DNA of 10,952 bases, taken from assembly GCA_038209155.1 (NCBI GenBank), contig JBBQYA010000091.1, forward strand, positions 1-10,952, written 5' to 3'. The notes beneath the pieces are model-generated. The model was not told where the DNA came from and did not search any database. It saw nothing but the letters and a program-made list of their open reading frames with translations. A program made the position numbers and the translations under genes. Within the stretch, counting starts at the first letter, position 1, and each line of letters starts with the position of its first letter. Shown here piece after piece: positions 1 through 7,811 of the stretch. Source of the DNA: JBBQYA01 sp038209155. Lineage in GTDB: Bacteria > Bacteroidota > Bacteroidia > Sphingobacteriales > Sphingobacteriaceae.

Positions 1-15
1 TAACGAATTTTATAT

Positions 16-60
16 CAAAAGCAACCTTTTGAAAAAATGTGCAAAACCTAAATCGGTTTT
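16..60 (+). repeat. Two small inverted repeats upstream of pyrG
   Basis: CAAAAG (16-21) and CTTTTG (26-31) form a 6-bp stem with a 4-base loop. AAAACC (43-48) and GGTTTT (55-60) form a second 6-bp stem with a 6-base loop. A 12-bp perfect palindrome, TTTAAGCTTAAA, overlaps the second at 58-69. All lie just upstream of the -7 box, so they would be upstream DNA sites and not part of the pyrG leader, unless a promoter lies further upstream. No T-tract follows either stem, so terminator function is unlikely. In AT-rich DNA such short dyads also arise by chance. Confidence 0.4.
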
Positions 61-74
61 AAGCTTAAATTTTC

Positions 75-82
75 TATTTTTG
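75..82 (+). promoter_or_regulatory. Candidate pyrG promoter, -7 box TATTTTTG
   Basis: TATTTTTG matches the Bacteroidota -7 consensus TAnnTTTG exactly and lies 68 bases before the pyrG start codon, implying a leader of about 60 bases. No convincing -33 TTG sits at the usual 17-23 base distance; the nearest T-rich run is TTTT at 57-60, which is too close. The call therefore rests on the -7 box and its position. Confidence 0.5.
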
Positions 83-150
83 CATCCCGTACACAAGGCA
101 TTCATTTAATTATACAAATTGCTTTGATCAAATACATTTACATTTAATCA

Positions 151-1782
151 ATGACCAAGTACATCTTTGTTACGGGCGGAGTTACTTCATCACTAGGAAA
201 AGGAATAATATCTGCATCTCTCGCTAAATTACTTCAATCTAGAGGCTATAGAGTTACTATCCAAAAATTTGATCCTTATATAAATATTGATCCTGGAACG
301 CTAAATCCTTATGAGCATGGCGAATGCTATGTAACTGAAGATGGTGCAGAAACAGATTTGGATTTAGGTCATTATGAGCGATTTCTAAATGTACCAACTT
401 CACAAGCCAATAATATTACAACTGGCAGAATTTATCAGAATGTTATAAATAAAGAACGAGCTGGTGTTTTCTTAGGCAAAACTGTTCAAGTTATTCCACA
501 CATAACCGATGAAATCAAACACAATATTCAGCTTTTAGGAGAAAATAATGAGTTTGATATTGTAATTACAGAACTGGGCGGAACGGTAGGTGATATTGAA
601 TCATTGCCTTACATAGAAGCTGTCCGTCAATTTAAATGGGAATTAGGTTCTAGTAATGCAATAGTTATTCATCTAACCTTAATTCCCTATTTGTCTGCTG
701 CTGGAGAATTAAAAACTAAACCTACTCAACACTCTGTAAAAATGTTGTTGGAGTATGGAATTCAGCCCGATATTTTAGTTTGCCGAACAGAACATCCTTT
801 AACTATTGATATTAGAAAGAAAATAGCTCTTTTTTGTAATGTGAATTTAAATGCAGTTGTGGAATCAATTGATGCTTCTACAATTTATGATGTTCCTTTA
901 TTAATGTTGAAAGAGCAATTGGATAAAACGGTTTTAACTAAATTGAAACTACCATTGAAAAATGATCCAGATTTGACTAGCTGGAAAGCATTTTTGGGTA
1001 AACTAAAAAATCCAACCTCTGAAATAAAAATTGGTTTAGTAGGAAAATATGTAGAACTACCCGACGCCTATAAATCTATCACCGAATCTTTTATACATGC
1101 AGGAACAGTAAATGAGTGCAAAGTAAAAGTAGAATGCATACAATCTGAGTATTTAAATGAAGAGGATATTAAGGAAAGATTGAGTCATTTGCATGGAGTT
1201 TTAGTTGCGCCAGGTTTTGGTAGCAGAGGATTGGAAGGTAAAATAGCTGCTATAAAGTACATTAGAGAAAACAATATTCCATTTTTAGGTATATGTTTAG
1301 GAATGCAATGTGCTGTGATAGAATTTGGCAGAACCGTTTTAAAACTAAAAGGAGCGAATTCTACAGAAATGGATCAAAATACTACGAATCCAGTAATCGG
1401 GATGATGGAGGAGCAGAAAAAAGTGGTAAACAAAGGTGGAACTATGAGATTGGGTGCTTATCCTTGCGAATTAAAAAAAGGAAGTAAAGCGGCCGCTATT
1501 TATGGTAAATCTAAAATTTCTGAACGACATAGACATCGTTATGAATTTAATAATCAATATTTTGATGCCTATAATGAAGCAGGATTACAAGCTACAGGAA
1601 TCAATCCAGCAACTGGTTTGGTAGAAATCGTGGAATTAAAAAATCACCCATTTTTTATTGGAGTGCAGTTTCACCCAGAATTAAAAAGTACAGTGGCCAA
1701 CCCACACCCACTATTTGTAAAATTTATAGAAGCTTGCAAAATTTATAAAGCAAGTGATAAAGCAGTAAAATTAAAAAAATGA
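151..1782 (+). CDS. pyrG: CTP synthase (glutamine-hydrolysing)
   Basis: Makes CTP from UTP, ATP and glutamine, the last step of de novo pyrimidine nucleotide synthesis, in the cytoplasm. At 543 residues it has the usual full length. The N-terminal synthetase domain (about 1-270) opens with the P-loop GGVTSSLGKG (9-18) and carries the metal-binding region LDLGHYERF with Asp71, and Glu141 in ELGGTVGDIE. The C-terminal class I glutaminase domain (about 290-535) has the nucleophile Cys382 in GICLGMQ and the His508/Glu510 pair in VQFHPE, so the catalytic triad is complete. The ATG at 151 places the P-loop at the family's normal position. No Shine-Dalgarno is visible, as usual in Bacteroidota. yidC follows after 26 bases on the same strand. 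The pyrG-yidC pairing is, from recollection, common in this phylum. Identification is essentially certain. Confidence 0.98.
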   Translation: MTKYIFVTGGVTSSLGKGIISASLAKLLQSRGYRVTIQKFDPYINIDPGTLNPYEHGECYVTEDGAETDLDLGHYERFLNVPTSQANNITTGRIYQNVINKERAGVFLGKTVQVIPHITDEIKHNIQLLGENNEFDIVITELGGTVGDIESLPYIEAVRQFKWELGSSNAIVIHLTLIPYLSAAGELKTKPTQHSVKMLLEYGIQPDILVCRTEHPLTIDIRKKIALFCNVNLNAVVESIDASTIYDVPLLMLKEQLDKTVLTKLKLPLKNDPDLTSWKAFLGKLKNPTSEIKIGLVGKYVELPDAYKSITESFIHAGTVNECKVKVECIQSEYLNEEDIKERLSHLHGVLVAPGFGSRGLEGKIAAIKYIRENNIPFLGICLGMQCAVIEFGRTVLKLKGANSTEMDQNTTNPVIGMMEEQKKVVNKGGTMRLGAYPCELKKGSKAAAIYGKSKISERHRHRYEFNNQYFDAYNEAGLQATGINPATGLVEIVELKNHPFFIGVQFHPELKSTVANPHPLFVKFIEACKIYKASDKAVKLKK

Positions 1783-1808
1783 GCAAAGAAGCTCTGAATT
1801 AAACGTTA

Positions 1809-3635
1809 ATGGATAAAAATACAACGACCGGTCTTTTATTGATTGGTGCAATATTATTAGGATTTAGTTATTTCACTTCACCTAGTGAAACAGAAATTAA
1901 AGAACTTCAACGGAAAGAAGATTCTGTTAAATTATCAAAAGTAAAGCCTGCAAAACTTGAACTTATTAAAAAAGATTCTGTGTCAAAAGCAGAAGTTTTA
2001 GAGAAACAAACTATTGCAAGTAGCGCATTCAAAACTGATAGTAATGCAAAAGAAGAAAGTTTTGTTATTGAAAATGAAAAACTCAAACTTACAATCGGCA
2101 GTAAAGGAGCACAAATAATATCTGCTGAACTTAAAGGCTATAAAACCTACGATGGTAAGCCATTAAATTTATTAAACAATTCTACTAACAAATTTGGATT
2201 TAGCCTTCCCACAGATAGGGAAATGCTTGTTACTTCTTCAAGAATTTTTACCAAATCATCAACTGGAAGCGATAAAAATAAATTATCTTTTAAACTTGGA
2301 GTATCTGACAATCAATATATTGAATATTTATATCAATTAAATCCAGATTCCTATATGGTGGATTTGGATGTGAACTTGGTAGGATTAAAAGGACTATTAA
2401 AAACAGGTGGCTCAGCTATAGATTTGAATTGGATAGCTACCATACAGCAAACTGAAAAAGATTTTAAAACCGAACAGCAGTATTCAGGTGTATATTATCG
2501 AACTTCAGGGGGAGATTTAGACAATTTGCCAGTAGCTGAGGATCAGACCAAAACATTAAAAGAGTCGGTAAAATGGATTTCTTTTAAGCAACATTTTTTC
2601 ACAACTGTATTAATTGCGAAAGATAGCATCAAAGAAACAACTCTAACAACTAGCACTTCCATTGATTCTGGTGCAATAAAAAATTTCAATGCAAAATTGC
2701 AGTTTCCATTAAGCTCTGCGGCAAATCAGACTATTGGATTACAATTATTTATTGGTCCTAATAAATATTATACCCTCAATAATTATAATTTAGATTTAGA
2801 AAAACAAATCAATTTAGGTTGGGGACCATTAAAATATATAAACAGATGGGCCGTTTTGCCAGTTTTTAATTTTCTAAGTGGTTTCAATTTAAATTATGGA
2901 ATCATCATTTTGGTATTAACCATATTATTGAAAGTGGTATTGCTTCCGTTGACATTCAAATCTTATATATCAACTGCTAAAATGCGAGTATTGAAGCCAG
3001 AAATGGATGAGATAAAAGCAAAAATTGGAGAAGACGATCCAACAAAATTACAACAAGAATACATGAAATTGTACAAAAAAGCTGGTGTGAACCCGTTAGG
3101 AGGTTGTTTACCACTTTTATTACAAATGCCAATTCTTATTGCATTTTTCAACTTTTTCCCAACATCAATAGAACTAAGGCAACAGGGTTTTCTTTGGGTG
3201 AACGATTTATCGACTTATGATTCTATTTGGGATTTTGGAAATGTACCCATTATCGATTTTATCTACGGAAACCATGTAAGTTTAATGTGTTTATTAATGA
3301 CTGCCTCCACCCTACTTTACACTCGAATGAATAATCAGATTTCTGGTGTTACTGGTCAAATGAAATGGATGGGTTATTTAATGCCAGTTATGTTTATGGG
3401 TTTTTTAAATAGCGTTTCTTCTGGATTAAACTATTATTATTTCTGCGCAAATATGATCACGTTTGGACAGCAATATTTAATCAAGAATTTTGTAAATGAA
3501 GATAAACTTCATGCTCAAATTCAAGAAAACAAAAAGAAACCCGAGGGGAAAAAATCTACTTTTATGAAGAAATTGGAAGAAGTAACCAAAGCTCAACAAC
3601 AAAAGAAAGCTCACGAAGCCAAAAAATTGAAATAG
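1809..3635 (+). CDS. yidC: Membrane protein insertase YidC
   Basis: Inner-membrane insertase of the YidC/Oxa1/Alb3 family, which inserts and folds membrane proteins with or without SecYEG. The 608-residue length fits the long Gram-negative form. An N-terminal membrane anchor (about 7-24) is followed by a lysine- and serine-rich linker and a large periplasmic domain (about 80-340). The Oxa1 core follows: a membrane segment at about 363-382, the amphipathic cytoplasmic hairpin around AKMRVLKPEMDEI, the signature NPLGGCLPLLLQMP (428-441), and further segments at about 489-507, 521-536 and 540-558. The position of the groove arginine of E. coli YidC is Lys375 here, which keeps the positive charge. 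The tail (about 575-608) is rich in lysine, suiting ribosome contact. It starts 26 bases after pyrG without an obvious promoter, so co-transcription is likely. Confidence 0.97.
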   Translation: MDKNTTTGLLLIGAILLGFSYFTSPSETEIKELQRKEDSVKLSKVKPAKLELIKKDSVSKAEVLEKQTIASSAFKTDSNAKEESFVIENEKLKLTIGSKGAQIISAELKGYKTYDGKPLNLLNNSTNKFGFSLPTDREMLVTSSRIFTKSSTGSDKNKLSFKLGVSDNQYIEYLYQLNPDSYMVDLDVNLVGLKGLLKTGGSAIDLNWIATIQQTEKDFKTEQQYSGVYYRTSGGDLDNLPVAEDQTKTLKESVKWISFKQHFFTTVLIAKDSIKETTLTTSTSIDSGAIKNFNAKLQFPLSSAANQTIGLQLFIGPNKYYTLNNYNLDLEKQINLGWGPLKYINRWAVLPVFNFLSGFNLNYGIIILVLTILLKVVLLPLTFKSYISTAKMRVLKPEMDEIKAKIGEDDPTKLQQEYMKLYKKAGVNPLGGCLPLLLQMPILIAFFNFFPTSIELRQQGFLWVNDLSTYDSIWDFGNVPIIDFIYGNHVSLMCLLMTASTLLYTRMNNQISGVTGQMKWMGYLMPVMFMGFLNSVSSGLNYYYFCANMITFGQQYLIKNFVNEDKLHAQIQENKKKPEGKKSTFMKKLEEVTKAQQQKKAHEAKKLK

Positions 3636-3687
3636 GGAATTTTAAATAAATCTTTGGTTTTCAATAAATTAAAATTGAAATTTCATA

Positions 3688-3727
3688 AAAAAGTCCAATA
3701 TCTCAAATAGAAGTTATTGGACTTTTT
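3688..3727. terminator. Bidirectional intrinsic terminator between yidC and gpx
   Basis: AAAAAGTCCAATA (3688-3700) is perfectly complementary to TATTGGACTTTTT (3715-3727), a 13-bp stem with a 14-base loop. The stem ends in T-runs on both strands: five T on the plus strand at 3723-3727, and six T on the minus strand opposite 3687-3692. It lies 52 bases after the yidC stop and 64 bases beyond the gpx stop, between convergent genes, so it can end transcription from both sides. Confidence 0.85.
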
Positions 3728-3791
3728 GAATTTTAAAAGAATTACTAAAAGTGATTTGAAATTGTTTTAATAAGATTTAGTCTAAAAAATA

Positions 3792-4292
3792 TCAATCCGG
3801 AATTGCTAATAACCTTTCGATTTTCTTAGTAATTTTAGAACTAGTAGGCTTGGTAAATGGATAGAAAAAATCTACCACTTCTCCTTTTTTATTAATTAAA
3901 AATTTGTGGAAATTCCATCTGGGAGTAGAGGAAACTTTACCATTCAATTGTTTATTGGATAAGAATTTAAACAAGTCATGAGCATAATTTCCTCGTACCC
4001 GAACTTTATCGAAAATTGGAAATTTGACACCAAAATTCACAAAACAAAATTTTGCTAAATCCGATTTTTCTAGCGGTTCTTGACTTCCAAAATCATTAGA
4101 CGGAAATCCTAAAACAATAAAGCCTTGGCTTTTATATTTTTCATAAATTTCTTCTAATTCTTGTAATTGTGGAGTAAAACCACATTCTGAGGCGGTATTT
4201 ACGATCATGATTACTTGATCTTTATACTCTGTCAATGGTATGGAAACACCAGTTATGGTTTTCACTTCTATGTCGTAAATATTTTGAGTCAT
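3792..4292 (-). CDS. Glutathione-peroxidase-family peroxidase, probably thioredoxin-dependent
   Basis: Reduces hydrogen peroxide and organic hydroperoxides in the thioredoxin-fold GPx family. Its 166 residues match the short bacterial form, and no signal peptide is seen, so it should be cytoplasmic. The catalytic tetrad is present: peroxidatic Cys37 (not selenocysteine) in NTASECGFTPQ, Gln71 in FGSQEP, and Trp126/Asn127 in PRWNFHKFLI. Cys83 in LAKFCFVNF sits about 46 residues after Cys37, where plant and yeast-type enzymes carry the resolving cysteine used for a disulfide reduced by thioredoxin. The cysteine of the usual FPCNQFG motif is replaced (FPSNDFG, Ser65). I infer thioredoxin dependence from this pattern. 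The ATG lies 1 base after the stop codon of the upstream DUF4294 gene, so the two are probably translationally coupled and share the promoter near 4903-4910. Confidence 0.93.
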   Translation of the reverse strand: MTQNIYDIEVKTITGVSIPLTEYKDQVIMIVNTASECGFTPQLQELEEIYEKYKSQGFIVLGFPSNDFGSQEPLEKSDLAKFCFVNFGVKFPIFDKVRVRGNYAHDLFKFLSNKQLNGKVSSTPRWNFHKFLINKKGEVVDFFYPFTKPTSSKITKKIERLLAIPD

Positions 4293-4293
4293 A

Positions 4294-4863
4294 TTAATTT
4301 TGAGATTGTATGATTGATTCTATGTCGCGATCGGTTTGCAAGTCATAAGGAGTTTTGAGATTGGATCCAAAAATTCTAGCTAAAGATTGCCACATAAAAG
4401 CAGAAAAATTTCCGTTGTAATCTTTTAGTAACTCATATCCGGTATTTCCTGTTTCGCGATCAAGTAATTTAATTAAAATTTTTCCTTGGGTAATAGTTAA
4501 ATTTTTTAAATCCTCTTCAAATCTATCCTTGATTTCTTTTTCAGTTCTTTTAATCAAAGCTTTCTGAACTCTTTTATCTGTTGTGAGAGAAAGTTGATAT
4601 TCCAATTGCCGGAATTTTTCGCCTGCAATTTTTGCATAAGGAAGTACTTTCAACACATCTCGTCGAAGTTTGGTAAACTTAATTTCATCTTTTTTACTTT
4701 TGAAAATGCGTAAATCGATGATTGTAATGGGCGAAAGGATTTTATGAGGCAGTGTGTCTTTACCTATAATATATGCCGCAACTCTAATGGAGTCGACAAA
4801 AACGCTATTTGCGAATAGGCAAGAAGCATTTAAAAACAGAATAGAAAAAAAAACTGTTTTCAT
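4294..4863 (-). CDS. DUF4294 family secreted protein of unknown function
   Basis: This 189-residue protein belongs to the DUF4294 family, recognised from memory by its conserved core: a basic region, VLPYAKIAGEKF (about 73-84), then TQGKILIKLLDRETGNT (125-141), then FSAFMWQSLARIFGSNLKT (153-171). The family's biochemical role is not known to me and I assign none. Residues 1-19 form a short hydrophobic signal sequence ending near CLFANS. Cys15 is preceded by Asn-Ala-Ser, which is not a canonical lipobox, so plain secretion to the periplasm is more likely than a lipoprotein. The centre (about 85-122) is highly charged and probably helical. It is divergent from rel and heads a two-gene unit with gpx. 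Family membership is fairly sure; function is open. Confidence 0.85.
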   Translation of the reverse strand: MKTVFFSILFLNASCLFANSVFVDSIRVAAYIIGKDTLPHKILSPITIIDLRIFKSKKDEIKFTKLRRDVLKVLPYAKIAGEKFRQLEYQLSLTTDKRVQKALIKRTEKEIKDRFEEDLKNLTITQGKILIKLLDRETGNTGYELLKDYNGNFSAFMWQSLARIFGSNLKTPYDLQTDRDIESIIQSQN

Positions 4864-4902
4864 TATTTAAGTTGTCAAAATTATTAAACTACACAAAGAG
4901 AA

Positions 4903-4910
4903 CAAAAGTA
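4903..4910 (-). promoter_or_regulatory. Candidate promoter of the DUF4294-gpx unit, -7 box TACTTTTG
   Basis: Read on the minus strand, the box is TACTTTTG, an exact match to the Bacteroidota -7 consensus TAnnTTTG. It lies 39 bases before the ATG at 4863, implying a leader of about 35 bases. A clear TTG at the -33 spacing is lacking; only T-rich sequence is found upstream. Confidence 0.5.
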
Positions 4911-5014
4911 TGTATTCGTTTAAAATATTATTTATAAAAAAACTCTTTAATCGAATATAAAAATTGAAATTGTCAGAGATTTTATGATATTGTATTCATA
5001 TTGGGAAAAAATAA

Positions 5015-7222
5015 ATGGATGAGGTTATTATAGATCTGGATTTAGAAAAGAAGGAAATTCTTAAACGCTATCGTGCTCTTTTGCGTGCGTGTAAGTCTTC
5101 TATGCAAAAGGGTGATAAGCGGCAAATCAGACTTGCATTTGATATGGCTTTGGAAGGTCATAAAAATATGCGTAGAAAATCGGGGGAGCCATATATTTTT
5201 CATCCGATAGCAGTAGCGCAAATTGCAGCAGAAGAAATTGGATTGGGAACAACTTCTATTGTTTGTGCCCTGCTGCACGATGTGGTGGAAGATACAACCT
5301 TGACTTTGGAGGATGTAGAAAGAGAATTTGGCAAAAAGACCGCAACTATTATAGATGGATTAACCAAAATAGCTGGAGTTTTTGATAGTTCAAGTTCCAT
5401 ACAAGCGGAGAATTTTAGAAAAATGCTGCTTACTCTTGCAGATGATGTTAGAGTAATTTTAATAAAACTAGCAGACAGGTTGCATAATATGCGAACCATG
5501 GATTATATGCCTAGGGATAAGCAGTTAAAAATTTCTTCTGAAACTGTTTATCTATATGCTCCATTGGCTCACAGACTTGGTTTATATAGCATAAAATCCG
5601 AATTGGAAGATCTTTCCATGAAGTACACTGAAACGGCTACTTATAAATTCATTGCTCAAAAACTAGTTGATACCAAAGCTGAACGAAATAAATTTATTCG
5701 TGAATTTATTACTCCAGTAGAAAATGAATTGCAAAAACAAGGATTAAAGTTTAAGGTATTAGGCAGACCTAAATCCATCAATTCTATTTGGAGTAAAATG
5801 AAAAATCAAGGAATACCTTTTGAAGAAGTGTATGATTTGTTTGCTATCAGAATTATTTTGGATAGTGTGATTGAAAATGAAAAATCAGATTGTTGGAAAG
5901 CTTATTCTGTGGTTACTAATATTTACAGACCGAATCCAGATCGTTTGCGAGATTGGGTTAGCAGTCCAAAAGGAAATGGATATGAATCGTTACATACCAC
6001 TGTAATGGGCACTGGAGGAAACTGGGTAGAAGTTCAAATTCGATCTGAGCGGATGAACGAAATTGCCGAAAAAGGCTTTGCAGCTCATTGGAAATACAAA
6101 GAATCTACTGTTGATAATGGTTTAGATAAATGGATTCAAGAAGTGAGGGAGATGTTGAGCAATCCAGAAGCAAATGCTTTGGATTTTATAGATGAGTTTA
6201 AAATGAATCTTTTTTCGGATGAGATATTCATTTTCACCCCGAAAGGAAATTTGGTTAAATTGCCAACTGGAGCCACAGCATTAGATTTTGCATTTGAGAT
6301 TCATTCAGATATTGGATTGAAATGTATTGGAGCCAAAGTAAATCATAAACTGGTTCCACTAAGTCATAAACTCCAAACTGGAGATCAAGTGGAAGTAATA
6401 ACTTCAAGCAAACAAACTCCAAAAGAAGATTGGCTTAATAACGTAATTACCGCAAAGGCAAAATCAAAAATAAAAAGCTCTTTAAAGGATGTTCGCAAAA
6501 AAGTTTCCGATGAAGGAAAAGATTTGCTGGAACGAAAAATGAGATCGCTAAAAATTCCATTTAATACGATAAATATTCAAAAAATAAGTTACTTCTTCAA
6601 AATTCCAACCACAATAGATCTTTATTATAAAGTGGCAATGGGAGAAATAGATAACCGAGAATTAAAAGAATATATCGCTGCTGAACGATCTATTGAAATC
6701 AAAACTCCAGAAAAAATCGATCCGAATAATGTTGAAAATCTTTTAAAAAAGGTAAAAAACACGGATGCAGGTATGTTGGTTATTGGAGAAGACCAACAAA
6801 AATTAGATTACAGAATCGCTACTTGTTGCAACCCAATACCTGGAGATGATGTTTTTGGATTTATATCGGTAAGCGAAGGCATTAAAATACATAGAACTAA
6901 TTGTCCAAATGCAGCTAAACTGATGTCAAGTTTTGGATATAGGATAATAAAGGCAAAATGGACGAATCAAAAAGAAATTGCTTTTCTTACGGGAATAAAA
7001 ATTACAGGAATTGATGATGTAGGAGTAATTAACAATATTACTAAAGTCATTTCCAATGATTTAAAAATAAATATGAGATCCATAACAGTGGATAGTGACG
7101 ATGGAGTTTTTGAAGGTTCTATTATGGTTTATGTAAACGATACAGATCATTTAAATAACTTAATCAAAAAATTAAAATCGGTAAGCGGAATATTATCTGC
7201 CAACAGATTTGACATTGGATAA
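5015..7222 (+). CDS. rel: Bifunctional (p)ppGpp synthetase/hydrolase (Rel/RelA-SpoT homologue)
   Basis: Makes and degrades the stringent-response alarmone (p)ppGpp. Its 735 residues give the complete domain order of long RSH proteins. The HD hydrolase domain is intact: His63, His88-Asp89 and Glu92-Asp93 in LLHDVVEDT, and Asn158 in LADRLHNMRT. The synthetase domain (about 250-365) shows VYDLFAIRI with Asp274, the basic RLRD motif (310-313) typical of bifunctional and not RelA-only enzymes, NGYESLHTT with Tyr323, and VEVQIRSERM with Glu339. A TGS domain follows (about 402-463). A cysteine-bearing segment has Cys604-Cys605 in ATCCNPIPGDD and Cys630 in HRTNCPN, and a C-terminal ACT domain covers about 655-735. 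With hydrolase and synthetase sites both complete, it should both make and clear the alarmone. fur follows after 62 bases; the DUF4294 gene is divergent. Confidence 0.97.
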   Translation: MDEVIIDLDLEKKEILKRYRALLRACKSSMQKGDKRQIRLAFDMALEGHKNMRRKSGEPYIFHPIAVAQIAAEEIGLGTTSIVCALLHDVVEDTTLTLEDVEREFGKKTATIIDGLTKIAGVFDSSSSIQAENFRKMLLTLADDVRVILIKLADRLHNMRTMDYMPRDKQLKISSETVYLYAPLAHRLGLYSIKSELEDLSMKYTETATYKFIAQKLVDTKAERNKFIREFITPVENELQKQGLKFKVLGRPKSINSIWSKMKNQGIPFEEVYDLFAIRIILDSVIENEKSDCWKAYSVVTNIYRPNPDRLRDWVSSPKGNGYESLHTTVMGTGGNWVEVQIRSERMNEIAEKGFAAHWKYKESTVDNGLDKWIQEVREMLSNPEANALDFIDEFKMNLFSDEIFIFTPKGNLVKLPTGATALDFAFEIHSDIGLKCIGAKVNHKLVPLSHKLQTGDQVEVITSSKQTPKEDWLNNVITAKAKSKIKSSLKDVRKKVSDEGKDLLERKMRSLKIPFNTINIQKISYFFKIPTTIDLYYKVAMGEIDNRELKEYIAAERSIEIKTPEKIDPNNVENLLKKVKNTDAGMLVIGEDQQKLDYRIATCCNPIPGDDVFGFISVSEGIKIHRTNCPNAAKLMSSFGYRIIKAKWTNQKEIAFLTGIKITGIDDVGVINNITKVISNDLKINMRSITVDSDDGVFEGSIMVYVNDTDHLNNLIKKLKSVSGILSANRFDIG

Positions 7223-7228
7223 TATCTA

Positions 7229-7257
7229 ATAATTGTGGAAAGAGCTTCCATTATTTT
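7229..7257. repeat. Imperfect dyad between rel and fur
   Basis: TGGAA (7236-7240) and TTCCA (7246-7250) form a 5-bp perfect stem around AGAGC. Extending outward gives a G-T wobble, one mismatch and three further pairs. A copy of TAATAATT lies on each side, at 7227-7234 and 7257-7264. The downstream side is T-rich but interrupted by A. It could be a weak attenuator or terminator after rel, or an operator for fur autoregulation. It does not match the classical enterobacterial Fur box. It may also be chance. Confidence 0.35.
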
Positions 7258-7284
7258 AATAATTTTACAAATAATTAATTGCAG

Positions 7285-7776
7285 ATGCCAACACCCGAAA
7301 CCATAAACATAGTTAAGAAAATATTTGAAGCTTACTTAGAGAATAAAAATCTCCGAAAAACTCCTGAACGTTTTGCAATTCTGGAAGAAATCTATAGCAG
7401 ATCTGATCATTTTGATGTAGAATCTCTATACATCCACATGAAAAACAGAAAATACAGAGTTAGCAGAGCAACTGTTTATAACACTTTAGAAATATTAGTG
7501 AATTGCGATTTGGTTACCAAGCACCAGTTTGGAAGAAACATGGCTCAATTCGAAAAATCGTATGGATATAAGCAGCACGATCATATAATATGTATGGACT
7601 GCGGTAAAGTAGTTGAATTTTGCGATCCAAGAATTCAGCAAATACAATCTATGATGGGTGAAATTTTAAAGTTTGATATCAAGCATCATTCCTTAAACTT
7701 ATTTGGCAATTGTACCATACTTCGCGAAAAAGGAAACTGCGAACGAAAAGAAAGAAACAACATTTCTATTTCCTAA
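7285..7776 (+). CDS. fur: Fur-family metal-responsive transcriptional repressor
   Basis: DNA-binding metalloregulator of 163 residues. The winged-helix domain (about 15-90) contains LRKTPERFAILEEI and the recognition helix region VSRATVYNTLEIL (59-71). The dimerisation and metal domain has the family signature QHDHIICMDCGKVVEF (97-112), with His98, His100, Cys103 and Cys106, plus His42 and His134-His135 as further likely ligands. This is very close to the E. coli Fur signature, and iron is the best guess for the effector. The second zinc-type cysteine pair is spaced unusually, Cys143 and Cys152 with eight residues between. I chose the ATG at 7285; a TTG two codons earlier (7279) is an alternative. 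It lies between rel and purA on the same strand, and purA starts 35 bases after its stop. Confidence 0.93.
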   Translation: MPTPETINIVKKIFEAYLENKNLRKTPERFAILEEIYSRSDHFDVESLYIHMKNRKYRVSRATVYNTLEILVNCDLVTKHQFGRNMAQFEKSYGYKQHDHIICMDCGKVVEFCDPRIQQIQSMMGEILKFDIKHHSLNLFGNCTILREKGNCERKERNNISIS

Positions 7777-7811
7777 TTTCTATAAAATTTATTTATCAAA
7801 AAAAATATCCA

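Noticed and set aside
1293..1487. Plus-strand open frame inside pyrG in another frame
   Set aside because: It overlaps the glutaminase domain and its composition looks like an off-frame translation.
1489..1496. GCGGCCGC, an 8-base all-GC string in AT-rich DNA
   Set aside because: It is inside pyrG and encodes an ordinary Lys-Ala-Ala-Ala stretch; there is no sign of a cloning scar or insertion.
1781..1794. GAGC/GCTC hairpin between pyrG and yidC
   Set aside because: Only a 4-bp stem with no T-tract; it does not argue against co-transcription of pyrG and yidC.
2963..3151. Minus-strand open frame inside yidC
   Set aside because: It is antisense to the YidC core signature, with no independent support.
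4964..4992. Possible rel promoter, TTG then 18 bases then TGATATTG
   Set aside because: The -7 part matches only 6 of 8 positions; rel surely has a promoter in this divergent region, but this match is too weak to list.
5042..5499. Minus-strand open frames inside rel
   Set aside because: They lie wholly within the conserved HD domain coding region and have no recognisable motif; they are shadows of the real gene.
7710..7811. Upstream extension of the purA reading frame to an ATG at 7710
   Set aside because: It overlaps the end of fur and would add 34 basic, non-homologous residues; the ATG at 7812 gives the exact family N-terminus with Asp13 and His41 at E. coli numbering.
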